Notes under the pieces: model-generated
What the model was told of the DNA's origin: nothing
Databases searched by the model: none
Seen by the model: only the letters and a program-made list of their open reading frames with translations
NCBI GenBank assembly: GCA_016707175.1
Contig: JADJIB010000001.1
Span: 434,001 to 498,000 of the forward strand
Source of the DNA: Candidatus Phosphoribacter hodrii
GTDB taxonomy: Bacteria; Actinomycetota; Actinomycetes; Actinomycetales; Dermatophilaceae
DNA: 64,000 bases
Reading direction: 5' to 3'
Shown: in pieces, positions 8,357 to 16,749 of the stretch
Layout of the letters: every line of letters starts with the position of its first letter
Position numbering within the stretch: the stretch's first letter is position 1
Program-made: the position numbers and the translations under genes

Positions 8357-9433
8357 TCAGTCCTCGCGACCGGCGACCCCGGCCGAGTCAAACGTGGCCA
8401 CCTCACGCAGCAACCGCGCGGCCGCTTGGACGACCGGCACGGCCAACACGCCGCCGGACCCCTCGCCCAGGCGCATGCCCAGGTCGAGGATCGGCTCGAG
8501 CCGCAGCGTGGCCAGCGCCGCCGTCGCCCCGGGCTCCGTGGAGCGATGCCCCGCCAGCAGGTACGCCGTCACCCCAGGACACAGCGCCGCCGCCGCCAGC
8601 GCCGCCGCCCCGGCGATCACGCCGTCGAGGATCACCGGCACCCGCCGAGCCGCAGCCGCGACGAGGAAACCCGCGAGCGCGGCGTGCTCAGCACCGCCGA
8701 AGGCGGCCAGGACACCGATCGGGTCGGCGGGATCGGGCTGGTGCCGCTCGATCCCCGCTCGGATGACGGCGATCTTGTGGGCCAGCATGCGGGCATCGCT
8801 GCCCGCGCCTGGGCCCGTGACCGCGCCCGGGTCGGCTCCCGCGAAGACCGCGATGAGCGCAGCCGAGGCGGTGGTGTTGCCGATCCCCAGGTCGCCGGTG
8901 ACCAACAATCGAGCGCCCTCGTCGATGAGCCGGTCAGCGGTCTGGGCGCCGACGAGCACGGCAGCCTCCGCCTGCTCGCGGGTGAGGGCCGGTCCGGTCG
9001 TGAAGTCGGCCGTGCCGTCAACGATCCGCGCACCGACCGCGTCGACCCCGGGCGGCAACGCCCCGGCCACGCCGACGTCGATGACACAGACGCTCGCCCC
9101 CACCTGACGGGCCAACGCGTTGACGACCGCCCCGCCCGCGGCGACGTTGGCGACCATCTGCACGGTCACCTCCTGCGGCCACGGCGACACCCCTTGGGCG
9201 TGCACCCCGTGGTCGCCGGCGAAGACCGCGACGACGGCCGGTTCGGGGATGGGGGGTGGGCACACGGCATACATCCCGGCCAGCCGTGACCCCAGCGACT
9301 CGAGCCGCCCCATCGAGCCGGCCGGTTTGGTGAGTTGCGCCTGACGCGCATCGGCGGCGGCGGTGGCGGCGGCGTCCAGCGGCGGGACACCCGTGGCGAG
9401 GAGGGAGCTCAGAGCAATGGTCACAAGATCCAT
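8357..9433 (-). CDS. cobT: nicotinate-nucleotide-dimethylbenzimidazole phosphoribosyltransferase
   Basis: A 358-residue CobT. KPAGSMGRLESLG is the conserved N-terminal substrate segment, and FAGDHGVHAQGVSPWPQEVT, DLGIGNTTASAA and LDGVIAGAAAL are family blocks. EGSGGVLAVPVVQAA at the C-terminus includes the region of the catalytic Glu. It makes alpha-ribazole phosphate, the lower-ligand precursor of cobalamin. The frame is open further upstream, but ATG 9433 gives the family length and leaves a 30-nt gap to the divergent cobU. No cobalamin riboswitch is visible. Confidence 0.93.
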   Translation of the reverse strand: MDLVTIALSSLLATGVPPLDAAATAAADARQAQLTKPAGSMGRLESLGSRLAGMYAVCPPPIPEPAVVAVFAGDHGVHAQGVSPWPQEVTVQMVANVAAGGAVVNALARQVGASVCVIDVGVAGALPPGVDAVGARIVDGTADFTTGPALTREQAEAAVLVGAQTADRLIDEGARLLVTGDLGIGNTTASAALIAVFAGADPGAVTGPGAGSDARMLAHKIAVIRAGIERHQPDPADPIGVLAAFGGAEHAALAGFLVAAAARRVPVILDGVIAGAAALAAAALCPGVTAYLLAGHRSTEPGATAALATLRLEPILDLGMRLGEGSGGVLAVPVVQAAARLLREVATFDSAGVAGRED

Positions 9434-9463
9434 CCTGCCCGACGTCGGGCATAGCCTGGTCGC

Positions 9464-10003
9464 GTGTCGGTGACAGTCGTGACGGGTGGGGTGCGCAGCG
9501 GCAAGAGCCGCCATGCCGAAGCGCTCCTCGCCGAGCGCGACGACGTCACCTATATCGCCACCGGCCACCCGCCCGCCGACGCCGACGACGCCGAGTGGCG
9601 CGAGCGGGTCGCGCGCCACCAAGCCGCCCGCCCAACGACCTGGACGACCGTCGAGACCCTCGATCTGGTCCCACTCCTCGATATGCCGGGTGGTCCCCTT
9701 CTCGTCGAATGTCTCGGCACGTGGGTCACCGGCCTGGTCGACCGGGCCGGTCTCTGGGACGACCTCCCTGCGGCGGCGGCCCTCGTCGAGGCCGAGGGCG
9801 CGGCGCTGGCCGAGGCCCTCACCCGCACGTCGCGCGACGTCGTCCTCGTCACCAACGAGGTCGGTTGGTCCCTTGTCCCGCTCACGCCGTCGGGCCGGTT
9901 CTTCACTGATGCTCTCGGGCGAGTCAACACGGCCGTAGCGGGGGTCGCCGACCACGCCGTGCTCGTCGTGCTGGGCCGCGCGCTGACGTTGGTGTCGCTG
10001 TGA
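9464..10003 (+). CDS. cobU: adenosylcobinamide kinase / GTP guanylyltransferase
   Basis: A 179-residue CobU/CobP. GGVRSGKSRHAE near the N-terminus is the P-loop; YIATG, WRERVARHQAARP and the VTNEVGWSLVP block are typical of this bifunctional enzyme. It phosphorylates adenosylcobinamide and then forms adenosylcobinamide-GDP for CobS. GTG start at 9464 is the first that leaves the P-loop close to the N-terminus. It overlaps cobS by 4 nt and diverges from cobT, so the three supply the nucleotide-loop assembly step of B12 synthesis or salvage. Confidence 0.93.
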   Translation: MSVTVVTGGVRSGKSRHAEALLAERDDVTYIATGHPPADADDAEWRERVARHQAARPTTWTTVETLDLVPLLDMPGGPLLVECLGTWVTGLVDRAGLWDDLPAAAALVEAEGAALAEALTRTSRDVVLVTNEVGWSLVPLTPSGRFFTDALGRVNTAVAGVADHAVLVVLGRALTLVSL

Positions 10004-10803
10004 GCACCGGCCGCGACGGCTGGCGGCTCGCCGTGGGCACCCTGACGACCATCCCGGTCCAGCCGCCGTCGGTCGTCGATCGGGCCGTGGCCGGTCGCGC
10101 CATGCTGCTCGCTCCCCTCGCCGCCCTGCCGCTGGCGCTCATCCCCCTCCTCGCGCACACAGCAATCCGCTGGCTCGGTATGCCGCCCCTGCTCGCCGCC
10201 GCGCTCACTGTCGCTGCGCTCGCGCTGGCCAACCGGGGCCTGCACGTCGATGGGCTGGCTGATACGGCCGACGGCTTGGCTGCCTCCTACGACCGGGACC
10301 GGGCGCTTGAGGTCATGCGCCGCGGCGACGTCGGCCCGGCCGGGGTGGCGACGGTCGTGCTCGTCCTGCTCATCCAGGTCGTCGCCCTCGCCGACCTGCT
10401 GCAGTTGCCGAGTTGGGACCGGCCCCTGCTGGCGGCGCTCGCGGTGGCGGCGTCACGGCATACCCTCGCGTGGGTCTGCGGGCGCGCCTTCCCGGCGGCT
10501 CGCCCCGAAGGCCTCGGCGCGGCCGTGGCTGGGAGCGTCCCCTCGGGTGCGGCGGCTGCGACGGGGCTTGCGCTGGCCGCGGTGGGCGCCCTCGCGATCT
10601 CCATCCTCGCCCCCAACGACACGCCGTGGTCGTCGGTCGGTTGGTATGCCGCCCCCGTCACCATCGCGGTGGCTGTCGTCGCGGCGCTGGCGGTGGCGCT
10701 GCGGGCCCGCTCACGGCTCGGCGGCGTGACGGGCGACGTGCTCGGTGCCGGGGTTGAGATCTCGCTGGCGGCGGCGCTCACCGTGGCGGTCTGCCTCGGC
10801 TGA
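10000..10803 (+). CDS. cobS: adenosylcobinamide-GDP ribazoletransferase (cobalamin synthase)
   Basis: A 267-residue integral membrane CobS. LGTLTTIPV-like VGTLTTIPV opens the protein and GLHVDGLADTADGLAAS is the conserved acidic motif that binds Mg2+ and substrate. MRRGDVGPAGV follows, then several hydrophobic helices. It joins adenosylcobinamide-GDP to alpha-ribazole (phosphate) in the membrane. GTG 10000 overlaps the cobU stop. The convergent ligB gene begins its stop 67 nt downstream. Confidence 0.92.
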   Translation: MSTGRDGWRLAVGTLTTIPVQPPSVVDRAVAGRAMLLAPLAALPLALIPLLAHTAIRWLGMPPLLAAALTVAALALANRGLHVDGLADTADGLAASYDRDRALEVMRRGDVGPAGVATVVLVLLIQVVALADLLQLPSWDRPLLAALAVAASRHTLAWVCGRAFPAARPEGLGAAVAGSVPSGAAAATGLALAAVGALAISILAPNDTPWSSVGWYAAPVTIAVAVVAALAVALRARSRLGGVTGDVLGAGVEISLAAALTVAVCLG

Positions 10804-10870
10804 ACGTGCGACCGGACGGTGGCCAGGGACGGGGGCCGGAATCGGGGCCGCCGCCGCGCTGGCCCCTCGC

Positions 10871-12475
10871 TCAGCGCAGGAGCGCGCGCAACGCCTCGAT
10901 GGTGTCGGCATCGGCCACCGCTTTGTCCTCCCGATAGCCCTTGACCCGCGCGAACCGCAGCGCCAGCCCACCCGGATAGCGTGACGAGCGCTGCACGCCG
11001 TCGATGGCGATCTCGACGACGAGCGCGGGGGTGACGTGCACGGCATACCGGGTGCGCTTGGTCTCCACTTCGAGCAACCGCGTTGTCTGCCAACGGAGCA
11101 CCTCGTCGGTGAGCCCCTTAAACGTCTTGCCGACCATGACGAAGGCGCCCGGCTCCCCGACCGGCACCACCGGGTCGCGCGCTCCGAGGTGGAGGTTCGA
11201 CAGCCAACCAGTGCGCCGCCCCGAGCCCCACTCGGCCGCAAGCACGACGAGGTCGTAGGTGTGAACCGGCTTGACCTTGAGCCACTGACGGCCGCGGCGC
11301 CCCGCGGCATACGGGGAATCGAGCGCCTTGACCAGCACGCCTTCATGACCGGCGGCGAGCGCCTCCTGCGAAAACGTCTCCGCCGCAATGGGATCGGCAG
11401 TTTCCAACGCGAGTATGCCGTGCTCCCCCACCGCCTCGCGCAGCCGCTTCCGACGCACCGACAACGGCTGGTCGATGAGGTCGACACCGTCGGCGTGCAG
11501 GATGTCGAAGAACCACGGCCGCAGGATCTCGGCGCGCGCACCCGTCGACCCGAAGCGGCTCATCGTCTCTTGGAACGGCCGCGGCGCGCCGTCCTCGTCG
11601 AGCGTCAGCGTCTCGCCGTCGAGGATGAGCGACCCGCCCGGGAAGCCCGAGACGACCTCGACGAGTTCCGGCACCCGCGCGGTGATATCGGCCAGGGTCC
11701 GGCTGAACACCTCGACCCGACTGCCCGGCCCGCCATGGCGGTGCACCTGGATCCGAGCGCCATCGAGCTTGACCTCGACTGACACCGGCGCCGGCCCGAG
11801 GGCCGTCACCGCTTCGCCAGGCGAGGAGGCCGTCGCCGCCAGCATCGGCAGCAGGGGGACGCCCACCGTGAGGCCCACCCGTGCGAGGTCGGCACCGGTC
11901 AGCGCGAGGTATGCCGTCCGCCCCAGGCTCCCGGTCAGCATCGCCGCCCGCCGGACCTCCTCCAGAGGGCGCCCGGCAGCCTTCGCCACCGCATCGGTGA
12001 GCACCCCTTCGAGCGCCCCGATCCGCAACTCTCCCAAAAGGATTCCCGTGAGCAGCCGCTGTTCGTCGGCCGTCGCGCGACCCCAGAGCCGGGTGAGCTC
12101 TTCGGTCCGCGCCGCCGCCGATCCGGTGCCTCCGAGAGCGGCCAGCCGCTCGATCGCGGCGTCGACCTCGGTGACCGTGAGAGAGGCCTGATCGGCGGGA
12201 ACTGCGGCTCCTTCGGCGAGGTCGGCAATGGTCCGCCAGCCGACACCGAGGCGCCCCTGGCGCACCGAGGCGGTGAGGAAGCCGATCGCCGGCTCGATCT
12301 CGGCGACCCCCACCCTGCCCAGGACGTCGGCCAGCAGCCCGATCTTCGCCGTCCGCGAGGTGGTCGCCGCAACGGCGTCGGCGGCCTGGACGATCACGGC
12401 GAACGGCGCCTCACGCGGCGACGACGCCGAGGCGGTCGGGGACGCGGGCACAGACGGCGGCGAGGTGCGCGGCAT
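10871..12475 (-). CDS. ligB: ATP-dependent DNA ligase, LigB type
   Basis: A 534-residue ligase close in pattern to mycobacterial LigB. The nucleotidyl lysine lies in EVKLDGARIQVHR; further motifs are SRTLADITAR, LDGETL, FFDILH, GHEGVLVKAL and WLKVKPVHTYDLVVLA. The C-terminal VDGVQ-like IDGVQRSSRYPGGLALRFAR ends the OB domain. The N-terminal helical DNA-binding domain is present (GRLGVGWRTIADL). It seals nicks using ATP and is normally accessory to NAD-dependent LigA. ATG 12475 is the first start; the first 20 or so residues are low-complexity and may not be translated. Confidence 0.93.
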   Translation of the reverse strand: MPRTSPPSVPASPTASASSPREAPFAVIVQAADAVAATTSRTAKIGLLADVLGRVGVAEIEPAIGFLTASVRQGRLGVGWRTIADLAEGAAVPADQASLTVTEVDAAIERLAALGGTGSAAARTEELTRLWGRATADEQRLLTGILLGELRIGALEGVLTDAVAKAAGRPLEEVRRAAMLTGSLGRTAYLALTGADLARVGLTVGVPLLPMLAATASSPGEAVTALGPAPVSVEVKLDGARIQVHRHGGPGSRVEVFSRTLADITARVPELVEVVSGFPGGSLILDGETLTLDEDGAPRPFQETMSRFGSTGARAEILRPWFFDILHADGVDLIDQPLSVRRKRLREAVGEHGILALETADPIAAETFSQEALAAGHEGVLVKALDSPYAAGRRGRQWLKVKPVHTYDLVVLAAEWGSGRRTGWLSNLHLGARDPVVPVGEPGAFVMVGKTFKGLTDEVLRWQTTRLLEVETKRTRYAVHVTPALVVEIAIDGVQRSSRYPGGLALRFARVKGYREDKAVADADTIEALRALLR

Positions 12476-12489
12476 ACCGGCGAAGGAAC

Positions 12490-12771
12490 TCAGCTGCGCA
12501 CGAGGCGCGCGATGGCTGCGGAGGCCTCCGCGAGTTTGGTCTCCTGCTCGACGCCGCCCTCCCGCGCGGCGGCGACGACGCAGTGCGCCATGTGGTCGTC
12601 GAGCAGCCCCAGCGCGACGGACTGCAGCGCGCGGGTCACCGCCGACAACTGGGTGAGGACATCGATGCAGTACTGGTCCTCCTCGACCATCCGGGACACC
12701 CCCCGGACCTGCCCCTCGATACGTCGCAGCCGCTTGAGGTGCGCATCCTTGCGCTCGGAATACCCGTGCAT
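12490..12771 (-). CDS. csoR: CsoR-family metal-sensing repressor
   Basis: A 93-residue all-helical repressor. Cys35, His60 and Cys64 form the C-H-C set that binds Cu(I) in CsoR proteins, and RLRRIEGQVRGVSRMV is the family N-terminal helix. ATG 12771 is preferred over an upstream in-frame start at 12798 because GGAGG lies at 12776-12780. A perfect ATACCC-N5-GGGTAT palindrome stands just upstream, so it is probably autoregulated. No copper ATPase is next to it; a second operator of the same type occurs at 16098. Binding of other metals or persulfide is possible in this family. Confidence 0.88.
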   Translation of the reverse strand: MHGYSERKDAHLKRLRRIEGQVRGVSRMVEEDQYCIDVLTQLSAVTRALQSVALGLLDDHMAHCVVAAAREGGVEQETKLAEASAAIARLVRS

Positions 12772-12788
12772 GTCGCCTCCTGCTCGTG

Positions 12789-12805
12789 ATACCCCCACAG
12801 GGTAT
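12789..12805. promoter_or_regulatory. CsoR-type operator upstream of csoR
   Basis: ATACCCCCACAGGGTAT has 6-bp inverted arms ATACCC and GGGTAT with a 5-nt centre. It lies 18 nt before the csoR ATG. Its T-A ends with a C/G core resemble known CsoR operators. Confidence 0.65.
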
Positions 12806-12838
12806 GCCGCGCAGCTCCCGTTCGCGGTGTGGCGCGAC

Positions 12839-14320
12839 CTAGGTGCGAGTCGGGTCGGCGACGCGTCCGATGAACAGGGGTGTGCGACTGGCGACGTCGT
12901 GGACGACGAAGAGGAACGGGCGGTCCAAGGTCACCTGGAGAGGATCCGCGGGCGCCGAGACCTCACGCATGACCACAGCAGTGGCGGCGGCGGCCTCGGT
13001 GCCTTCCTCGTCGACGGCGACGAACCCCTGGTGGAACACCTCGTCGATGGCGAGTTGGACCTCGCGGGTGATCCCTGAGAAGTCGGCCGACCCCTCGAAA
13101 GCGGTCGGCATCCCCAGCGCCGACAACACCGGCTTGAGCGCAAGGCGACTGCGGAAGGTCCACTTCGGCATGGCGAGGTTGACCGGGCGCGGGCGCAGGT
13201 CTGCGAGCGCCGCGCTCAGGAGGCCAGACTTGAGCCACTCGATGAGGGACTCGGAGTTTGAGCGGCCCGGGAGCACGAGGGTCATGGCAAGTTCGCCCCC
13301 GGCATACGGGAGCGAGACGGCGGTGTAGCCGGGGCCGGTGGCCGCCGACGCCCGCTCGAACGAGCCCCTCATCATGTCGGCCTGCACGGTGCCGCCGGCC
13401 GCCAGGGTGAAGGGCGCCTTCTGGGTGGCCGAGGCGGCGAAAGGCTCCTCCCACGGCGCCTTGAGATATACGGCATTGACCAGGACGAGTCGGGTCGACG
13501 GGTCGAGCGCACCCTCCGGGAGGAGATCGTTGATCTTGTTGTGGGTCGCCGCCGCCGTCCATCCATTGATGCGAGCGCGGGCGGCTTCGGTGGCGGCCAC
13601 GTAGTCGACGAGGTTCATCCCGGCGCCGAACCACTTCGCCAGGGCGTCCAGGAACGGCTGCTCCCACGTCGTGCCCCGTTGTCCCCACAGGGAGTTGGCG
13701 ATGTCCAGGGCGATGTCGGCCTTGTTGCCGTCGGACTTGGTCTTGGCTCCGGCGCGGCTGGCGAAGGTCGCCGACAGCGCAGCCAGCCCGGCATCGAGAT
13801 CGTCGATCGTCAACCCGCCCAGGACGGCAAGCATCTCGGTCGCGGTCTTGCCGCGGGCACCGTTGGCCGTCATCGCGAGCGCCGCTGCCACCGAATAGGG
13901 CGAGCAGACGAGGTTGTCGGAACTCCCTGCAAGGACAGAGACGACCATCCGCTCGGTGAAACCGGTGATGGCTTTGGCGGCCGGGTCCGCCGCGCCGGCT
14001 GCCGGGGTGGCTCGGGCGACCTTCGACATGGCCAGGTTCACGTCGGCGCCCGTCCCAGCGCCAGACCCGGCTCCGGCGCCGCTGCCGGTGGTTCCGCCCG
14101 TCCCAGGCGCACCGGTTCCGGGCGAGGCGCAGGCCGCGAGTCCCGCGGCCGCGCCGGCGGCCAGGCTCATCCAGCCGACGATCCGGCCGAGGTCCCGACG
14201 AGAGAGATCCCGACGGGGGAGGTCCCGATGTGTCACCCGACCGGTAAGGGCGGGAGGTATGCCGTGACTGGGTTCCATGAAGGGTTGGACGTCGAGAGCC
14301 GACCCTCGGTTCCTGGTCAC
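12839..14320 (-). CDS. serpin-family protease inhibitor, predicted lipoprotein
   Basis: About 480 residues. The N-terminus has RRDLSRRDLGRIVGW followed by a hydrophobic stretch and LAAC, like a Tat signal with a lipobox, then a Gly/Thr linker. The serpin fold follows: SPYSVAAALAMTANGARGKT, a KIND-like NKINDLLPEGAL breach segment, and signature DRPFLFVVHDVASRTPLFIGRV near the C-terminus. The reactive loop hinge EEGTEAAAATAVV has the small residues of inhibitory serpins. It should trap extracytoplasmic serine or cysteine proteases. The start is uncertain: GTG 14320 overlaps the upstream DUF305 gene and ATG 14278 is an alternative. Confidence 0.88.
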   Translation of the reverse strand: MTRNRGSALDVQPFMEPSHGIPPALTGRVTHRDLPRRDLSRRDLGRIVGWMSLAAGAAAGLAACASPGTGAPGTGGTTGSGAGAGSGAGTGADVNLAMSKVARATPAAGAADPAAKAITGFTERMVVSVLAGSSDNLVCSPYSVAAALAMTANGARGKTATEMLAVLGGLTIDDLDAGLAALSATFASRAGAKTKSDGNKADIALDIANSLWGQRGTTWEQPFLDALAKWFGAGMNLVDYVAATEAARARINGWTAAATHNKINDLLPEGALDPSTRLVLVNAVYLKAPWEEPFAASATQKAPFTLAAGGTVQADMMRGSFERASAATGPGYTAVSLPYAGGELAMTLVLPGRSNSESLIEWLKSGLLSAALADLRPRPVNLAMPKWTFRSRLALKPVLSALGMPTAFEGSADFSGITREVQLAIDEVFHQGFVAVDEEGTEAAAATAVVMREVSAPADPLQVTLDRPFLFVVHDVASRTPLFIGRVADPTRT

Positions 14321-14906
14321 CGCAAGGACTGCAACGCTGGACGACCTGGGCGGGCATGGTCTGGATCACCCTGCGGGCCATCGTCCGGACCCGGTCGTCG
14401 CCGGTCCGCCGCACCACCGACCCGGCGAACTCGGCAGCACCGTCCTGGTGAGCGATCATCCGCACCAGCCAGGCGCTCTCGAAGGCGGCGCCGTCCAGGG
14501 CTTCCATCCCGGCCATCTCGACGTCCAGAAGGATCCCCTTCATCGGGTGCCCGCTGTGCACGTTGAGTCGCTCGGGGGCGTTCCATTCGAGCAACCAGGC
14601 GCGCAGGACGGCGATGTCTGGCTCCTCGATCGCCCGCACGTCCCGCGCCAACTCGCGCACCTCAGAGCGGATGCCGGCCTTGGTGGTCGCGAGGTCGGCA
14701 AGGGTGACGGTCTGCTCGTGATGCAGCAGCGTCATCTGGGCGAACAGGATGTCAGCGCCCCTGCTGGAATACGTCGAGGTGGCCGTGGACGACAGCCCGG
14801 CACCTGTCGCGGACCCGGAGGTCGGGGGGCTACCGCCCGCTGTCGCCCCACACCCGCTCACCACCCCGAGAAGGGCCGCCAGAAGGGCGCCCCGAATGAC
14901 CCGCAT
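14317..14906 (-). pseudogene. DUF305 lipoprotein, 3' end frameshifted
   Basis: ATG 14906 opens MRVIRGALLAALLGVVSGC, a lipoprotein signal. A DUF305 domain follows, with ILFAQMTLLHHEQTVTLAD, HSGHPMKGILL and MIAHQDGAAEFA carrying the family His and Met residues. DUF305 proteins are periplasmic or surface proteins often linked to copper or other metals; function is unproven. In the present frame the gene has no stop and runs on through the serpin gene to 12963. A one-base insertion near 14332-14337 would instead end it at TGA 14317 after LQSLR. A sequence error or a true mutation is possible. Confidence 0.7.
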
Positions 14907-14983
14907 GCGGCCAGTCTGTCCTATTTGCCCGGCCGCACGACGGCGATTGCCCCACGCGCCCGACGCCCCTCGGGCGCAGGAAC

Positions 14984-15964
14984 TCAACGGGTCAGCAGGG
15001 CAGGGACGTCGGCGATCGAGCGCATGAGGTCGTTGAGATGGGTGCAGGTCGACGGCCCGAACAGCGTGCTGGAGACGAGGTCGCGAAGGTCGGCACACGG
15101 CATACCGATGAGGCGCTGGGTGGATGCTCCGGCGACGGGACATTCCAGGTGTGGGAGCACCCGCGGTGCCGGTTGGACGGCGAGGACCCGACCCTCGTTG
15201 GCCTCCAAGGTGGCGTGGACCGCGTATTCGTGCAGGACCCGCTCGCGCCCCTCGATGTCGATGAACGAGTCGCGGAACATCGCGTCGACCTCGATCTGGG
15301 CCCCGTCGAGGTGGGCATCGACCCGGCGGCGACGCGACATCGCCCACGGCGGCAGCGCGGCCAGCGTGTGCCAGCCGTTGGGGTCGTCGTCACGGACCAG
15401 GTCGGGAGCCTCGGGGGTGACCGGCGGAGGCGGGGTGCCGGTGTCGGCCATGATCTGGGCGGCCCGCGAATCGGCCGCCCATCCGGCGCAGACGTCCAGG
15501 CGTCGCCCAGGTTGGGGCACTGGCTCACCCGCCGCGGCGAGCGCCCTTCGTCGGGTGAACCCGCCGACGACCATGCCGCCGGGAAGGTCGTCGAGGAGCA
15601 GGTGCAAGGCCGACCCCGACTCGACGTCGTCGTGCAACTCGCGCCACAGACCGGTCCGCCAGCCCACGAGCGCCTGGCGACCGACGAGGCGCGGCGCAGC
15701 GGCCCGCTCCGGAAAACTCCGCAGCCGGGTGACGATGCCATCGGTGACGGTCAGCGACAGCAGAGCCTTATCGAGCACGGTCATGGCGCCCGCGTCGGCG
15801 GTGCGCACGTCTCGAGCCCGGCCGTTGACCTCGATAGGCCCGTCGGGGCCGAGTGGCCGAGTCAGGTCGAGGCTGGTCGTGCGCCGCACGCCCCCCGCTC
15901 GACGCGGCGGCGAGCCGGGCAGGGGGCCGGGAAGCCCGTTGTGCGCCACCGTCTCGCTCACCAT
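14984..15964 (-). CDS. DUF2889 family protein
   Basis: A 326-residue protein whose C-terminal half matches DUF2889, with FRDSFIDIEGRERVLHEYAV, the internal CPVA and the terminal TCTHLNDLMRSIADVP. The role of this family is unknown. Its N-terminus has RRTTSLDLTRPLG, typical of actinobacterial members. ATG 15964 is preferred, since the frame upstream to 16216 is low-quality sequence crossing the neighbouring promoter. There is no signal peptide. It is transcribed toward the DUF305 and serpin genes. Confidence 0.75.
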   Translation of the reverse strand: MVSETVAHNGLPGPLPGSPPRRAGGVRRTTSLDLTRPLGPDGPIEVNGRARDVRTADAGAMTVLDKALLSLTVTDGIVTRLRSFPERAAAPRLVGRQALVGWRTGLWRELHDDVESGSALHLLLDDLPGGMVVGGFTRRRALAAAGEPVPQPGRRLDVCAGWAADSRAAQIMADTGTPPPPVTPEAPDLVRDDDPNGWHTLAALPPWAMSRRRRVDAHLDGAQIEVDAMFRDSFIDIEGRERVLHEYAVHATLEANEGRVLAVQPAPRVLPHLECPVAGASTQRLIGMPCADLRDLVSSTLFGPSTCTHLNDLMRSIADVPALLTR

Positions 15965-16097
15965 CCCCCGAGGGTATGCCGCCCGCCCACCGCCCGCCCA
16001 CGGCCTGTCCACCGCCGACACAACGGCAGGTGCGTCATGCCGAACGCGAGATAGGTTGCGCGTCTGGCATGACGCAACTCGCCGGGGCTCGACTTGA

Positions 16098-16113
16098 ATA
16101 CCCCCAGGGGTAT
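16098..16113. promoter_or_regulatory. CsoR-type operator upstream of Cys-rich gene
   Basis: ATACCCCCAGGGGTAT is an almost perfect palindrome (arms ATACCCC and GGGGTAT). It overlaps a possible -10 TATATG at 16111-16116 and lies about 40 nt before the small gene at 16154. It closely resembles the operator in front of csoR, so that CsoR probably controls this promoter. Confidence 0.65.
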
Positions 16114-16153
16114 ATGTCACCATAGCCCCACACGACGACAAGGAGGCTCCACG

Positions 16154-16303
16154 ATGTGCAGTCCGGCTCGCTGCTCCACCTGCAACAAGATCACCTGGCG
16201 GGGGTGCGGCATGCACGTCGACGCCGTCATGGCCCAGTTCCCCGTGTCAGAGCGCTGCACCTGCCGCGAGACCCAGTCCAGGACCCCAACGCCTCAGCGC
16301 TGA
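16154..16303 (+). CDS. 49-residue Cys-rich putative metal-binding protein
   Basis: ATG 16154 with AAGGAGG about 10 nt upstream. The 49 residues contain six cysteines (2, 7, 10, 18, 35, 37) and His21, arranged CxxC, WRGCGMH and CTC, with no signal peptide. This looks like a small cytosolic metal-binding or thiolate protein. I do not recognise a named family. A CsoR-type operator in its promoter suggests induction by copper or a related stress. The in-frame extension to 16094 crosses the operator and is not used. Confidence 0.75.
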   Translation: MCSPARCSTCNKITWRGCGMHVDAVMAQFPVSERCTCRETQSRTPTPQR

Positions 16304-16328
16304 CCGGCCCACTTGGCCGACCCTTCCT

Positions 16329-16367
16329 CATGTGCCAGACTTGAATAGTTGCGCAATTGGTCACATG
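16329..16367. promoter_or_regulatory. possible operator for the ArsR-family regulator
   Basis: The 8-bp palindrome TTGCGCAA at 16349-16356 sits within AT-richer sequence before the regulator, and outer CATGTG (16329) and CACATG (16362) form a second inverted pair. Such AT-rich imperfect palindromes are usual ArsR/SmtB sites. No direct evidence of binding. Confidence 0.4.
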
Positions 16368-16383
16368 AACAGGTGAAGGGGTG

Positions 16384-16749
16384 ATGCACGTGCCGGTCCC
16401 GCTCTATCAGGCCAAGGCCGAGCTCTTCCGCACCCTGGGCCACCCCGCGCGGATCCGGGTGCTGGAGCTGCTCTCCGAGCGCGACTACGCCGTCCACGAA
16501 CTCCTGGCCGCCATCGAGCTCGAGCCGAGCAGCCTCTCGCAGCAACTCGCCATCCTCCGGCGCACCGGCCTCGTGCGCCAGCGTCGAGTGGGGGGCGAGG
16601 TGGTCTATTCGATCGTCGTCCCGGCCACCAAAGATCTGCTGAGCGCCGGCCGAAACGTCCTGCGCGCGGTCCTCGCCGACCAGGATCAGCTGGCCGACCT
16701 GCTCGATCCGCCAGTGCTCAAGACCCCTCGGCGGGGTGGCCGCGGATGA
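16384..16749 (+). CDS. ArsR/SmtB-family regulator of the downstream operon
   Basis: A winged-helix protein of 121 residues: YQAKAELFRTLGHPARIRVLELL, then the recognition helix SSLSQQLAILRRTGLVRQRR and the wing GGEVVYSI. There are no obvious metal-binding cysteines. The last codons overlap the next gene by 4 nt. In Mycobacterium tuberculosis Rv0081 is an ArsR protein heading the Rv0082-Rv0087 hydrogenase-like genes; the same order is seen here, so this is probably the local regulator. Both GTG 16381 and ATG 16384 are possible starts; ATG is chosen because AGGTG lies 8 nt upstream. Confidence 0.88.
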   Translation: MHVPVPLYQAKAELFRTLGHPARIRVLELLSERDYAVHELLAAIELEPSSLSQQLAILRRTGLVRQRRVGGEVVYSIVVPATKDLLSAGRNVLRAVLADQDQLADLLDPPVLKTPRRGGRG

